The notes below the pieces were generated by a model. It worked only from the letters and a program-made list of their open reading frames with translations. It searched no databases and was not told where the DNA came from. The translations under genes were made by a program, and so were the position numbers. Shown piece by piece: positions 1 to 13,800 of a stretch of 64,000 bases of DNA (its first letter is position 1; every line of letters begins with the position of its first letter). The stretch is taken from positions 30,750,338 to 30,814,337 of the forward strand of contig NC_091932.1 in NCBI RefSeq assembly GCF_041260155.1, written 5' to 3'. The DNA comes from Ptychodera flava. Its lineage: Eukaryota > Hemichordata > Enteropneusta > Ptychoderidae.

Positions 1-2024
1 TTACAGGCGTGTTTCGAATGTACTGACTGGGAGATGTTTTATCATTCTTGTATCGATTTTAATCAACTTGCCGAGTCATTTCTTCCTATATTTCATTTTG
101 TGCGGATTCTGTTATTCCTACGAAAAATGTTAAAATTTCCCCAATAACAAGCCATGGGTGACCAAAAATTAAAGTCTATTCTCAACCAGAAGAAGAGAAT
201 CTTTTTTCAGGTACATCAGGCGAGAAGCAGTTGATAAACAAAGAAGTCAAGAGAGCGATTAGGCAGGCAAAGTTAGATTATAAAAAATAAATTCAATCAA
301 AGTTTCTTTCTGGTAACTTTCGATCTACTTGGCAAGGTATCAAGCATATGGCAGCAGTAAATAAGGTTACTCCTTCAGAATCAAAAGTTACACTAAATAA
401 CTTAGACTCAGCGGCGCTGCCAAAGGTCCTGAACACATTCTTCACTCGTTTTGAAACAGAGGATTTTTCATCTCAAATCTCAAATCTAAAACAGTCATTG
501 TCTCCTGAGTTAGGGATGTCTATTGAGACAGAGAAAGTAGCTAAAACTTTAAAATCATTAAATGTGAACAAAAGTCCAGGTCCTGATTGTATTTGTGGTC
601 GCACCCTGAAGTTCTGTGCTGATCAGCTTAGTGTAGTCTTACAACACCTTTTCCAAGTTTCTCTTGATACAGTTAGTATTCCTGCCATATGGAAAATTCT
701 ATAGTAGTACCAGTCCCAAAGAAAGCTAGCCCTAGAGAACCCAATGATTTTCGACCTGTTGCTCTTACTTCCCTGGTAATGAAAACATTTGAGAAAATAA
801 TTAAGTCCATTATTCTGACAAAGGTTGGCAACAAACTAGACCCCCTACAATTTGCATATCGACCGGGAAAAGGTGTTGAAGATGCTAAGCTTTTCATTCT
901 CAATACACTGTACAAACACTTAGAAAAAACAGGTGCTCATGCAAGAATCCTTTTCGCAGATTTCTCCAGTGCTTTCAACACAATCCAACCCCACATCCTT
1001 GCAGAAAAACTCTTAAAATTTAATTTTAGCAATCAACTTGTACTTTGGATTATTGACTTTCTTACAAATAGATCACAAAGGGTGTTTGTCAATGGTATTT
1101 TGTCAAGTATCATTCAAACAAATACAGGTTCTCCTCAGGGTTGCGTTCTGTCTCCTCTGTTGTACATCCTTTATACTGACGATTGTAGAAGTACACATGA
1201 AGGTAGCCATCTTGTTAAGTTTGCTGACGATAGTGCTCTGCTTACACTTCTACAGGGATCAGAATGTCATCATGGTCCCGCTCTTAGTGAGTTTGTTGAG
1301 TGGTGTGATAATTCGTATCTAACTTAAATGTTAAGAAAACTAAGGAAATGATAATTGATTTTAGGAGGCAAGAACGCAACCCTCCTACGTCCATTGTTCA
1401 CGATCAAGAAGTCGAGATTGTTTCGAAGTATACATACCTTGGTTCAATATTTGACAGCAAATTGAAATGGGATCATAACACCGATGCTATACTGAAGAAG
1501 GGGCAGCAAAGATTGTACTTTTTAAGGAAACTGCGTTCATTCATGGTTGATAGACAAATTTTTATCTCTTTTTATAAATCTTACATTGAAAGCGTTATCT
1601 CATTTTCATTCATTTGTTGGTATCAAAATCTGTCTGTTAAAAACAAACTTCACTTGATAGAATTGTTTCACTTAGCTCAAAACTAATTGGTATACCCCAG
1701 AGAAGTCTTTCTACGTTTTATAATCAGCAAGTACTCAGGAAAGCCCGCTCAATTCTTTTGTCTAGTGATCACATTTTATCAGCAGAGTTCGACACACTTC
1801 CCTCTGGTCGGCGTTTTAGATACCCGGCTTGCAGGTCAAACCGGTGCAAGTTGTCATTCATTCAACCGCTGTGCAGCTTTTAAATGATTCCTAAACTGTT
1901 TTTTTGTATAGTCCTGCGTCTCCTACCATTTTGTAAATTTGTATTATATATTTTTGATGTTGTATTTGAGCCACGCTTTTTAATTGCCCGTTTGGGATAA
2001 ATAAAAGTTCTATTGAATTGTATA
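1..2024 (+). mobile_element. LINE (non-LTR retrotransposon) 3' part, CR1/Jockey-group reverse transcriptase, decayed
   Basis: The stretch reads as the linker, reverse transcriptase and C-terminal part of a LINE ORF2; the 5' part lies off the window. Seen: the thumb-side phrase SPGPD near 570-590, FRPVALTSLVMKTFEKII near 748-800, catalytic block A (ADFSSAFNTI, about 957-986), block B (GSPQGCVLSPLLY, about 1128-1166) and the FADD catalytic box (about 1219-1230). The reading is broken: a stop near 288, a frame change near 690 (WKIL-stop against MENSIVVP) and another near 1325 after NSYLT, with more in the C-terminal part. An AATAAA-bearing tail and an ATTGAATTG-type end lie at about 1999-2024. 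The motif set resembles Rex1/CR1/Jockey-group LINEs; the exact clade is inferred. It is a dead copy. Confidence 0.85.
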
Positions 2025-4276
2025 CCTTGCTCCGAAAGAACATTGTGTAAGCCTCAAAATAATTATGCAAAACAAAGATCATCGTCAGTAACAGATATTA
2101 CTTTTAGACTACACCCATCACAGCCGACTCACGAGTGCGCCCGAGGTGACCGGCAGTACGCAAGAGTGCGGGACAACTGGTTCTGTTTTGGGGACAATGT
2201 CGCAAGGGCGTGTCCTGGTGGCAACACTGCAGTTGATGATATTTAAAATGTCGCCATGCACTACAGTAACTACTGCAGGTTTTACTTACACATAATATGA
2301 AAGCAGTTTATGATTATGAGTAGTAAATCTGATGATTGCAATAATTTATATCAGTGGAAGATGACAAGTGTTCTTTATTGCGCCTTGCAATTCCAGTAAT
2401 GGAATATATATATTGATCACGTTTCGTTGAAGATGAATTCTGCTTTTGCGGTCATCAAATCGTGCAGCTTTTTATAGAAAATCTGGTATCCGTATAATGG
2501 GATCGACAAATACACTACATTACAGTCCACGCAATTTTATCTCAGATCAACATGAGCCCATGGAGACAGCACACTCTGTGCTACCACCATGACGAGCCCT
2601 TACTATCCTCCAGTGCAATAGCCTGGACCCCAGTCTCCGCTTGGCCTTCGTCCACAGTGTGGTCGGAGGCACGGAGGCCAAAGCTAAGAAATACGGTCTA
2701 GGCTACCAGTGCAATGGGGTCACCGATGCGATTTCATAGGTTTATTATCTTACCTCAACAAATGCGTCCGCTCTTTCACTGGCTCTGTCCATCACAGGCA
2801 AATCTCGACCTGCAATAACACGTACTTTCAGTTTCCCCGGCATGTTGGACGAGGGTTTTGTTCAAAGCAAAGTCGGTCACATGTACGTCTCTATTATCAA
2901 AACTGCCAGGAGATGATACACGAATGAGACCCTCCTCGGCCCTCCCCTTCAATTTTTGAGAATCGCGGGACTCGTGCAGGCGTCGTGCCGTTAACTGACA
3001 ACTAATGTTTGGTAGAATAGGTAGTTTCTTCAAAGAAGGCGTCTTTGCAACAATTATTATAAGCGTGACCAGGTAACGTTTTGTCTTCAGTGATGAGCTA
3101 AATCACTTCGCTTCGCTCGCCTGATTGCAACGAGGGATTTGGTCTTACACCTCCGCTCAGCCATATTGAGTTTTAGAGATGTCTTCGAATTCATATTCGG
3201 TTTCGGATATTCAGGTTATTTTCATTGCCATTACTTTTCATTCGTGATCTTCTTATTTAATTTGAAATATTATGATAACGTATGTATGTCCAAATGTAAA
3301 AAATGACGCTTTTAGAGTGCTCTAGATCCTAAATATAATTCGTGTATCAGCGTATGCATGATCTGTATCGCCCTCTGTGAACAGTGTGGTAAATTTTAAT
3401 TCTTTCGTTTTACTCTGCCAGCTCCCTCTCTCATGATTGTGTTAGCTTTAGACTGAGTTTCAGATCCTGATAAGCTGATGGCTCTCGACTAACGATACTG
3501 CATGACTCAAAGAATCCGTAAATAAAGTGATTTTTACCTCATAATCAAGTAAGTTTACCCCTGATTTTTACTATTTAATGTTTGCTTGACTATGTGATGA
3601 CCACTCTATAAAATATTCAAATTCTTATTCTGTGATGACCACTCTATAAAAATATTCAAATTCTTAATCTACATCTGGCTGCTACATGTCTTTATGTTCA
3701 AAGGTAGCATTGTGAAGTCTATGGCCATGATATTTATTATTTTCACTGAAGGGAGAATTTTCTTGAGAGTAAAGCTGTTGTAGGAAACTTAGACAAGAAA
3801 TAAGAAAACTTGGTGTTCCCGTCTTACTTTTTGAAATGTATGACACACAGACATAATGTTTCATGACATTTTTTGCCATCAAAGAAGTAAGGAGCCGATA
3901 CGAACTGAAGCAGGGTCATTATCATTCTGTGTTGGTTTGTAAAACCCAAATGACTGAAGAAACTAGTAGGCTTCAGTGACCTGGTAATGAAGCTGCGTAA
4001 TTGCGTGCGCCCATTAAGAAAACCTGATGGGTCAGCATTTTTCACTGGTTTTCTTGTAAAGATGTTATCTTGCCATTTTATGTTGGAATCTAGCATGGTG
4101 ACCCGACTGGTTTAGGACGTGGAAAGTAAGAATGAAAATGATGACTTGGATATTGTAATACTGATAGCGTACAAATGGCATTCTTCTGAGAAGTGAACCA
4201 TTTGATCGCCAGACACCCTCACCCGAAGATAATATGTTCCACCCTGAACTCATCTATCTCGAGAAAAATATTGAAG
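2025..4276. other. intergenic, no gene recognised
   Basis: No coding exon, RNA gene or clear mobile element was recognised. A roughly 39-base unit containing GATGACCACTCTATAAAA is duplicated in tandem at about 3592-3669. Short open frames here lack recognisable motifs and splice context. Confidence 0.5.
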
Positions 4277-4612
4277 ACAGAATGCCCCTCAGGGACAGTT
4301 ATTCAAACTCAACTTTTTGTCATACTTTTTTGATTAGCCGTTTGTGGGGGCTTATTTTAATGCTCTTTGGGCAAGAGAAAATTCCACCGTTTCAGGTTTT
4401 CGAAAATAAATTAATTTATTGTTCGCCATGGAGTTATCACAGGGATGGCAGCCATTTATCAGTGAATGTATGGTAATTTGTTTCTCTGGTACCAAAATTG
4501 CATGTTCACCCCTGATTTTTATTCCAATTCGGCAAGAGAATGGACGAAAGTTTTATTGAGGAAAGTTTGAGCAACAGTTTAAGTCTTTCACTTTAGAGGC
4601 CCTTTCCACCTT
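4277..4612 (-). mobile_element. MITE family A copy (GGTAGTATGC ends), reversed and worn
   Basis: This is the reverse complement of the repeat seen at 8010, 18708, 37303 and 61203. Shared blocks are the CCCCTCAGGGACAG end, the ATGGAGTTATCACAGGGATG block, the TCACCCCTGATTTTTATT block and the TTTGAGCAACAGTTTAAG block. The outer ends have decayed. It lies upstream of CMSS1 exon 1. Confidence 0.6.
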
Positions 4613-4892
4613 GAAATTAATAGTGATTCCCCCGGGCCAGTATTTGTGAACCAGCCCTTATAAGATTCGGCGTCACATGAATATTCAGACTGCGGATTCG
4701 ATTTACTCTTGTTGATTATAACGATTATTCCGGTAAAATGATTATTATTTCGGTATAACGATTATATTTTAATAATATTTATTTTATCGGCCTCAAAAAC
4801 AGCCTTTGATATCACTAGGAGTAAAAATTACTTTTTACGACTACACGGTTTGCGATTACTTAGCTATAGTCAGTTACGCAATAGAGGTGAGC

Positions 4893-7800
4893 ATGGCCGA
4901 CGATCTTGGAGATGAGTGGTGGGCCGAAACAGATCCCGCGGTTGACGATAGAACAGAGGCACCGAGCCCAAATTCTGTAAAAGGTATGGAAACAGCAAGG
5001 CTCCACCAAGTATTTTTATCGTTCTACAACTGCTTAAACGTGTTACATGACCGACTGGTGCTTGTGGTGGCAATCTCGCTGTGAAAGACCCCGTAGACAT
5101 ACGTTGTTCAGTCCCCTCCCGCTTGTGCACATGGATCTCCTTTGGCTCTAGCTGCAGTGCTTTAGCTCGAGGTTTTGCCTGGGTATTTGGGTCGGACGGC
5201 AAAACCAGAGCCGTCCGACCCAAATACCCAGGCAACGGCACTGCAGCTACTTTGGCTCTTCAGCTGCCTGGATTTCTGCAGTTCTGTAGCCCACAATCCC
5301 CCGACGATTTGGTGTTGTAGAGAATCCGCCTTTCTCTACCACGCAAAATTGTCGGTAGATTTGCCTTTATTCCTTTTGTGATTGTACATAAATATCAACA
5401 CAGAGTAAATTGAAAAAATAAACTTCAGCAGCTGTTGGCAGTAAGGTGATCACGAAATTGAAGCAAAACCTCAAGCTACTGCAGCAATGCAGGAACGAGT
5501 AATCATAAGCATTCTTGCATAGAGCTAGAAGGTAGGAAGGGATGGAGGTACATGTAGCTGTATGATCCCACTTTTACCTTCATCGAACATGTGGAACAGC
5601 AACAAGTCTGCCATTTTATATATATTATAGCTCAAACATGGGACTAAGTGCCCAAGTGTAGGTGACCATATGCCGCGCTGGGTGTATTAAAGGCGGAGCC
5701 TCCCATTAAAAGGATGCCAAGTTATGGCGGCGTTCATTGTGTAAGTGGATACCAAACAGGCAACACGCAGGCACAAGCTCCAGAAAATGCAACTTTTTAG
5801 TTTTCCCTGGCCGCAAAAACACAGACAGACTGAGTGAAGCTGCTGCCGATCGAACTTTGTGGTTATATTCAAAGTCTAACGCGACTGGAAGACAATTTTT
5901 TAGGAAATTCAAGCGTTTGTGGTGGGGAATCAATGACCGTTGGTGATTTGAACCGACCGTCAATCCAAAGCTTGCATAAACTCTGTTTGCAGGATTAGCA
6001 AAATGTGACAAAAGGTTGAGATCAGTTTGTGTAATCAATGTTATAGAAATCAAACATCGTACTGGCCAAGCGTTTGACTGGGAGGAGAACTCCACTAATG
6101 CGAGAACCTGGGATTGAAAAGTGCGGCTTTAAAGGAGGGCAAAATGTCTCCTGCCCTAAAGGTACATAGTCCCTTGTTTGGGCTGTAAAGTTTTCATTAC
6201 ATGCCTCTCTTACACAGTTTTCACTCAAAATATTTTAGGTTTATTGGCAAAATTTACCAAAAATAAGATTTCCTATGCAATACATTTTACATCAAAAAGT
6301 TGTCAGGTTGAAAATAGTTCTGGTTCACTTTCAGTCCAATGATGACTATGCAGCCCACAACATCATCGATGAGTTACCATTGAATCCTATGGAGCGTACG
6401 ACGTTTGATATAGGAGCCATGTAATAATGTCAATTATGGCATAGAAGCAGTTCATATGTCCGTCCCCAGGGGTTTGGGCGGAGGAAGGGTTGTCTTGGTC
6501 TCAGTACAGATTTTTATTTTAATACGCGTATGACACTGCCAATAGAGATCTATACTACCAACCTAAAGTGTCTTGGTCTTATAGAACTGGTTTTCTGAAG
6601 ATTTCTTGTTGAAGTTGTTCTCCTTCACTGCATGCACAGTGTCATGTATTTGTCTTGTAATAACCTTGCGCTGTTTTGTTACCTGTATCATGTGCGTGAT
6701 TGTCTAATGCGCCAAAGCCAGCAAGTGTAAGTTACTAATCTGTGGACGCTGCCACCAGATTACAACAGATTAACTTTGACACAGTCAACAACGAATGAAC
6801 CAACATGGGTTACAAGTCCTCTTTTATACCCTTGTTGATGCAATTGTTGTTGAATTGTCAAAGTTAACCCTGTAATAATCCGGTGACAGCGTGCACAGAT
6901 TAGTAACATACACTTGCTTGCTTTGGCGCATTAGGCAATCAAACGCATCAGATAATAAAGCAACACAGTGACAAAACATCCCATAAGATTGTCGAAGGAC
7001 AAATACATGACACAATGAAGGAGAAAAAGAAATCTTTGCAAAACCAGTGCTAACAAAAGACCAAGACACCAAAAGGTTGGTAGTATAAAACTTTATTGGC
7101 AATACATATTAAAACAATAGCAACAAGAAACCTGTGATGAGACCAAGACACCCCCACCCCCACTTCCACCCCTGGGGACAGACATGTTACCTGCCCTCCA
7201 TGGTGCTAGTCAAAAATGGTTTGTTCCAGAGTTGGCATATCAGTTTACTCAGTGGAGGGGCTGCCTGCCGAGTTTGATGGATTCTTTATCAATCTGCATG
7301 TAATTAAAAGGCTTGTGTAGGTAAATGGCAGGGCATATAGCAAACTGCTCAGCTAAGTTGCTGGGCAAATTACCTAATCTGGTGTATTGAATATACCAAC
7401 GTCAGCTGTAAAATGGTAAAAAATCAGTTTGCCCTTTTAGCCACAGTGCTCGCACTTTCACCGACTGTTATCTTCAATGATATTGTGATTTTCTGTGTCT
7501 TCAGGTGAGGATGTCAGCAGCAGTGCTTCTACAAAAAAGATAAAGAAACAGAAGAAAAGAAAAATCCAAGATGAAAACACTACAGAAGAAAATATTAATG
7601 AACCGAATAAAAAGAAAAGGAGGAGAAGAGTGAGTGTTTTAAGTGAAATTGATAAGCATCTATGTTTTGTATTTTAGGCCGAGCCTTTTGTTGAGCAGAT
7701 GCCTGTATTATTACAAACAAAAGTGTTTCAATTCCATGTTGATTGGTGGCGCTAGTTTCCCTGGCCTGACCACTGCTGACACCTTTTTTGTATGTTCGTG

Positions 7801-10800
7801 TGAAATTTCACCTTTCTGACTTTCAAACTTAATGTACCTGTTCACCTGCAATTCCCTGCAAACAGGTCGGTGATCACCATTTAGAACAATGGCTATTGGC
7901 CAAACCATGGATATGAAGGGTTAAATTATACTACTTCTATTGATACACAAGTTTAATGTGCCAGGGTAATCTCATTTAGTACACCAAAGTGTAACTGTAA
8001 CACACATTAAGGTAGTATGCACCTTGAAAGTGAAAGATTTAAACTTTTGTTCAAACTTTCCTCAAGGAATATTTCAACCATCGTCTTCAAAATCAATAAT
8101 AAAAATCAGGGGTCACTGTACAAATTTTGGTATTAGAGAAACAAGTTCCCCAAGATTTACCAATATTTTAAATTCAAAATGGCCACCATCCCAGTGTCAA
8201 CTCTATGGAGAAACATGAAATTTTAGATTTTCAAAAAGCTAAGACAATGAAAAGTTTTCCTACACCAAGAGCTTTAAAACGAACCCCCACAAGTGGTAGA
8301 TCAGAAATGAATTGTACATGTTTGAGAATCCGAATATCTGTCCCCAAGGCACATTCTACCGTTGAAAGAGAAAGAGAACATACTAATGCATTTACCAATA
8401 TCCTGTGTGTACACTTCTGCAGTGGTTACATTGGTGCAACAATTTCCAGCCAAATTTTTGTACATGACCACTAGTGTACAAACAGGTACAATGGGAAAAA
8501 TACAACAAAGAAACTTGAGTAAATTGAAATGGATTTCAGTCCTAAGACTAGTCTTAAAAATCAGAGAATTCTGTTTTGTTTTGTTTTTTCCAGAAAATCA
8601 CAGAACACTTACAGAAGGAGACGCAAACTGGAGCCAAGCTCCAAAACTTCAATGATTTTTTGCTGAAGGAACTGCAAGAGAAGCTGTCAGTTGTTGAAAA
8701 AGAAGAAATGTTGCTAGAAGGTATGTGTATTGCCTAACATTTCATATATGTGTATTGAGTCCTTATTGAGCTGTATTTCATTCTGCCCCATCTTAGAAAA
8801 TCTCCCAGGAACAAATAGGAAACAGTACGGAAGCGTATTCGTGCCATTTTTGTGTAAAGAAAAAAAATTAAAAATCTCGTAATTACGAGTTTTTGATTCT
8901 CGTAATTACGAGTTTTTGATTCTCGTAATTACGAGTTTTTGATTCTCGTAATTACGAGTTTTTGATTCTCGTAATTACGAGTTTTTGATTCTCGTAATTA
9001 CGAGTTTTCAATTCTCGTAATTACGAGAATTAAAATCTCGTAATTACGAGTTTTTATTCTCGTAATTACGAGTTTTTGATTCTCGTGACTATAAGCCCTG
9101 ATTCTTTTAGTTATCAGACAATCCATAATAACTGAATCCTTAGTATAGATTGAGCTCTTATTTCTCATACATATTGTTGGTTATTGTTCAATGAGAATAT
9201 GGTGTTTTCAATATAGTATTATCTTGATTTATAAGGTGTAGTAAGCAATTATAATACACTCGTAGATGAATAAATAAATGAATGAACTTTGGACTGTTAC
9301 ATAGCTACAATTGTAGATATTCAGTATGTTATCCATTAGATCAAAAGTCAAGCATAATAGCGTGTAGATTTTGTCTGGCTGGATAAACACTCTTTTTAGG
9401 GTGAAATATCGATAGTATGACATTATGCAAATATTTCACATCTGTCAACACCTTTATTAGAGTCTCACAACCTGATAAACACCCCCTCCCCGCCTCAGGA
9501 GATAATCCCCGAACTACGAATACCTGCCGATGTGATGTTATTTTTTTTACATCCAGCATAGATTGGCAGTTGTCATCATGTTGGGTTTGCACTAGAAACT
9601 ATGACGAACAACTGACATCTTCTGATACCCCTTCAAACAGCAGTGAATGAGGAAGTCGGACAGATTTCCAAACTTCCAGATTAGTATTATTTGCCAACAA
9701 AGATTTACACAATCAAAGTTTGTATGGAGACAGATAAAGTAAAGAATGTTTAGCAATCTGTGTCTTTGCATTGCTTCCTCCTAATAATGTAAAAGAATAG
9801 TACACAAACATTGATTATGATCAAGATGAATGACCGAATTGAAGTGCAACTCATTTCAAGAACCCAAGAAATGATTGAAAATGGCAAATAAAAGCGAAAA
9901 TATGTTTATTTTATCACAGTGTTATCAAGTAGAAGTGAAAAGTAAATCTCAAAATAGACGATGAGTTGAAATAACGCAGTGATAGTTAAATTTTCATATG
10001 CTTCCATAAACATTGAAATTACAAAATCATCATTATGCAAACATTCTGGCAATTTGAAAACCTCATAATTTTGAGATTTTTAGAAATTTGCGATTACTTG
10101 ACTGTAGTTTTTGACGATGTATTCATTTATTCGCAATGACAATGACGGACTATAGATTCTCATGACAAGATAATTCTCGTAATTACGAGTTTTTAATTCT
10201 CGTAATTACGAGTTTTTGATTCTCGTAATTACGAGTTTTTGATTCTCGTAATTACGAGTTTTTGATTCTCGTAATTACGAGATTTTAAATCTCGTAATTA
10301 CGAGTTTTAATTCTCGTAATTACGAGTTTTAAAATCTCGTAATTACGAGTTTTTAAATCTCGTAATTACGAGTTTTTGATTCTCGTAATTACGAGTTTTT
10401 GATTCTCGTAATTACGAGTTTTTAAATCTCGTAATTACGAGTTTTTAAATCTCGTAATTACGAGTTTTTGATTCTCGTAATTACGAGTTTTTAAATCTCG
10501 TAATTACGAGTTTTTAATTCTCGTAATTACGAGTTTTTAATTCTCGTAATTATGAGTTTTTAATAATCGTAATTACGACTTTTAAATCTCGTAATTACGA
10601 GTTTTTAATCTCGTAATTACGAGTTTTTGATTCTCGTAATTACGAGTTTTTGATTCTCGTAATTACGAGTTTTAATCTCGTAATTACGAGTTTTAATTCT
10701 CGTAATTACGAGTTTTAAAATCTCGTAATTACGAGTTTTTGATCTCGTAATTACGAGTTTTGATTCTCGTAATTACGAGTTTTAAATCTCGTAATTACGA

Positions 10801-13800
10801 GTTTTTAAATCTCGTAATTACGAGTTTTTAAATCTCGTAATTACGAGTTTTTAATTCTCGTAATTACGAGTTTTTAATCTCGTAATTACGAGTTTTTAAT
10901 CTCGTAATTACGAGTTTTTAATTCTCGTAATTACGAGTTTTTAATTCTCGTAATTACGAGTTTTAATTCTCGTAATTACGAAGTTTTTGATTCTCGTAAT
11001 TACGAGTTTTTAATTCTCGTAATTACGAGTTTTTAATTCTCGTAATTACGAGTTTTTAAGTCTCGTAATTACGAGTTTTTAATTCTCGTAATTACGAGTT
11101 TTTAATTCTCGTAATTACGAGTTTTTAATTCTCGTAATTACGAGTTTTTAATTCTCGTAATTACGAGTTTTTAATTCTGGTAATTACGAGTTTTAATTCT
11201 CGTAACTATGAATTTTTGAATCTCGATATTACTGGTTTTAATTCTCGTAATCATGTGTCTTCATTCTCGTTATCTACTCAAATGGCGTACTATCATGGCC
11301 TCTACACATTGTAGTTTTCCTCCAGCTACATTATTACCTCTATCTAACATTATTACAAGACTTTGGTCAGTCTGGGGGCATGATATATCATAGCCATTAA
11401 CATGAGAATGTTGCAATAGTGTTAAGGAAGTCTGTGCCTGTATAGAAACAAAACACTTCAGCCATGTTGCTTAGTTTGCCAATTTAAGGGCAACTTGTAA
11501 TCTGTAAACTCTGTACTTAGTGGATCAGCAAATCAAAATTAAAATTTACAGTTCTCACTTGCACCGAATGTCAAAAAGTTTGATACATCGCAACCATATT
11601 TGAAAAAATGCATTTATTCACAGCATAAATGTAATAAATAAAATTAAACTGAACTACAATTGATGACTAACAAACTTACAAGAAGAAAACAGTCAAATAT
11701 TGATTGCAAATGGCATTGGTATTCTCAAACAGGTGCGTTTGTTAAATTGTGTCTAGCCTATCGCAATACGTTTCCATGTGATTTACTCAAAGTTCACCAT
11801 CCATATTTTGGATCACTATCCGGTCAATCTGAAACTGATGGGAAAATAAGATATTTAGAACATAGTTCAATCACAGCATGATGTATCAACAAACCAATCG
11901 ATACAACGCACACTACATGCATAAACGCACAATGCAAGGCAAGCTGTACACAATGAAAATAGTTTGCAACTACATTAAGCGGAATAAGTAGGTAATATGT
12001 ACAATGCTCTTTAACAGGAATTGACTTGACTTCTTTCAATTAATTCCTGTTATTACTTATCAACTGATAGGGACATTAAACAGATCGCCCTGCATCAACT
12101 TAGATGTGAGCGCACAGCAAACAGGAGCTGTTCATACAGCATGCATATGCTGCGTACAGGTCTGTGTATTCCCGGCGTTATACGGCCTCCACCACAGCCC
12201 TGCAACGGTCTATGGAGATAACTGGCGACTGCGGTCCGGATCCGGACCGCAACGAAAAAACGGTCTTTTTGGCCGAAATTCTACTCTATCAGGGCAAAAT
12301 CCTTTCCCTGCCTACCTTTACCTCCTAAGGACCCCCAGGAGGCCATATAACGCCGGGAACACACAGACCTGTACGCAGGGCTAGCATATGCATGGTGGGT
12401 TGCTGTTGAAGTAGGGGTCATACAGGTCAATCACTCTTATGCCGCGCATTCGTGGCTAGCACATCGGTGATCATTGGATGGCATAGGTCTCTTATCCATA
12501 ACAGGAAACTGACCAATCTAGAAAGAAACATTTCAGTGAAAATTCAGGCCAACTACACCGCGTTTCCGACAAGAACTTCCCGTCCGCCCTTAGCTTAGCT
12601 GTGGCTGTGAGTGACCTTGACAACACTACATTCACTGATAATGGCGTCATTGAAAACAGTCGACGATGTAGTATGCTCATGTAATTCCGTTCAATTGCAG
12701 ATCTTACCTTTCCGTTTGGTAACACTCAAACAACTGCCCAATGAAGTTCCTGCTTCTTAAAATGTTTGTAATTGTTGACTGACTTCGAACATGTCGCACT
12801 GTTGGTGTGGTCAAATGGCTGGCATGGTAGGACTCGTCCCTTTGAAGCATGTTGCGTTCTCTTTCACCACGTGTCATTAAAAGGAGAAGTCGGCTACAAA
12901 TAGACGCTTTAGCACAGAAGTGTTAAATAAAACAAAACCCCAAGGAGCCCACGCAAATATTATTTGCTGAGCAGAAATATCACAAGAAAGGTGATGTCGA
13001 GAATTAAAATCTCATAATTACGAGAATCAAAATCTCGTAATTACGAGAATCAAAAACTCGTAATTACGAGATTTCAAATCTCGTAATTACGAGAATCAAA
13101 AACTCGTAATTACGAGATTTAAGAACTCGTAATTACGAGAATCAAAAACTCGTAATTACGAGATTTTGATTCTCGTAATTACGAGATTTCAAATTTCATA
13201 ATCACGAGAATGAAAACTCATAATTACGAGAATCAAAAATCGTAATTACGAGAATCAAAAACTCGTAATTACGAGATTTTGATTCTCGTAATTACGAGAT
13301 TTTAATTCTCGTAATTACGAGATTTCAAATCTCGTAATTACGAGATTTCAAATCTCGTAATTACGAGAATCAAAACTCGTAATTACGAGATTTAAGAACT
13401 CATAATTACGAGAATCAAAAACTCGTAATTACGGGTTTTTGATTCTCGTAATTACGAGATTTCAAATCTCAAAATGACGAGAATAAAAACTCATAAATAC
13501 GAGAATCAAAAACTCGTAATTACGAGAATCAAAAACTCGTAATTACGAGAATCAAAAACTCGTAATTACGAGAATTTAATACATGTAATCATGAGAATCG
13601 GAAACTCATAAATATGGATATTGAAACATATTTTATAATTATCTTTCATGAAAATGTAAAGTCTGTAATTGTCATTATGATTGAATATTTATGATCAAAA
13701 GCTTTTTTCTAGTAGGCAAATCGGAAATTCCTAAACTTTTAAAATGGTGTAGTTATCAAAAAGCCAGCATGTGAGCATAATGATCATGTCGTAACGTCAC

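Noticed and set aside
4806-4892. Upstream in-frame ATG that would lengthen CMSS1
   Set aside because: The added residues are not family-like, while MADDLGDEWW at 4893 matches the known N-terminus.
8875-11220. Regularly spaced palindromes resembling a CRISPR array
   Set aside because: The spacers are nearly identical to each other, the unit is too short, and the host is an animal. It is a palindromic satellite.
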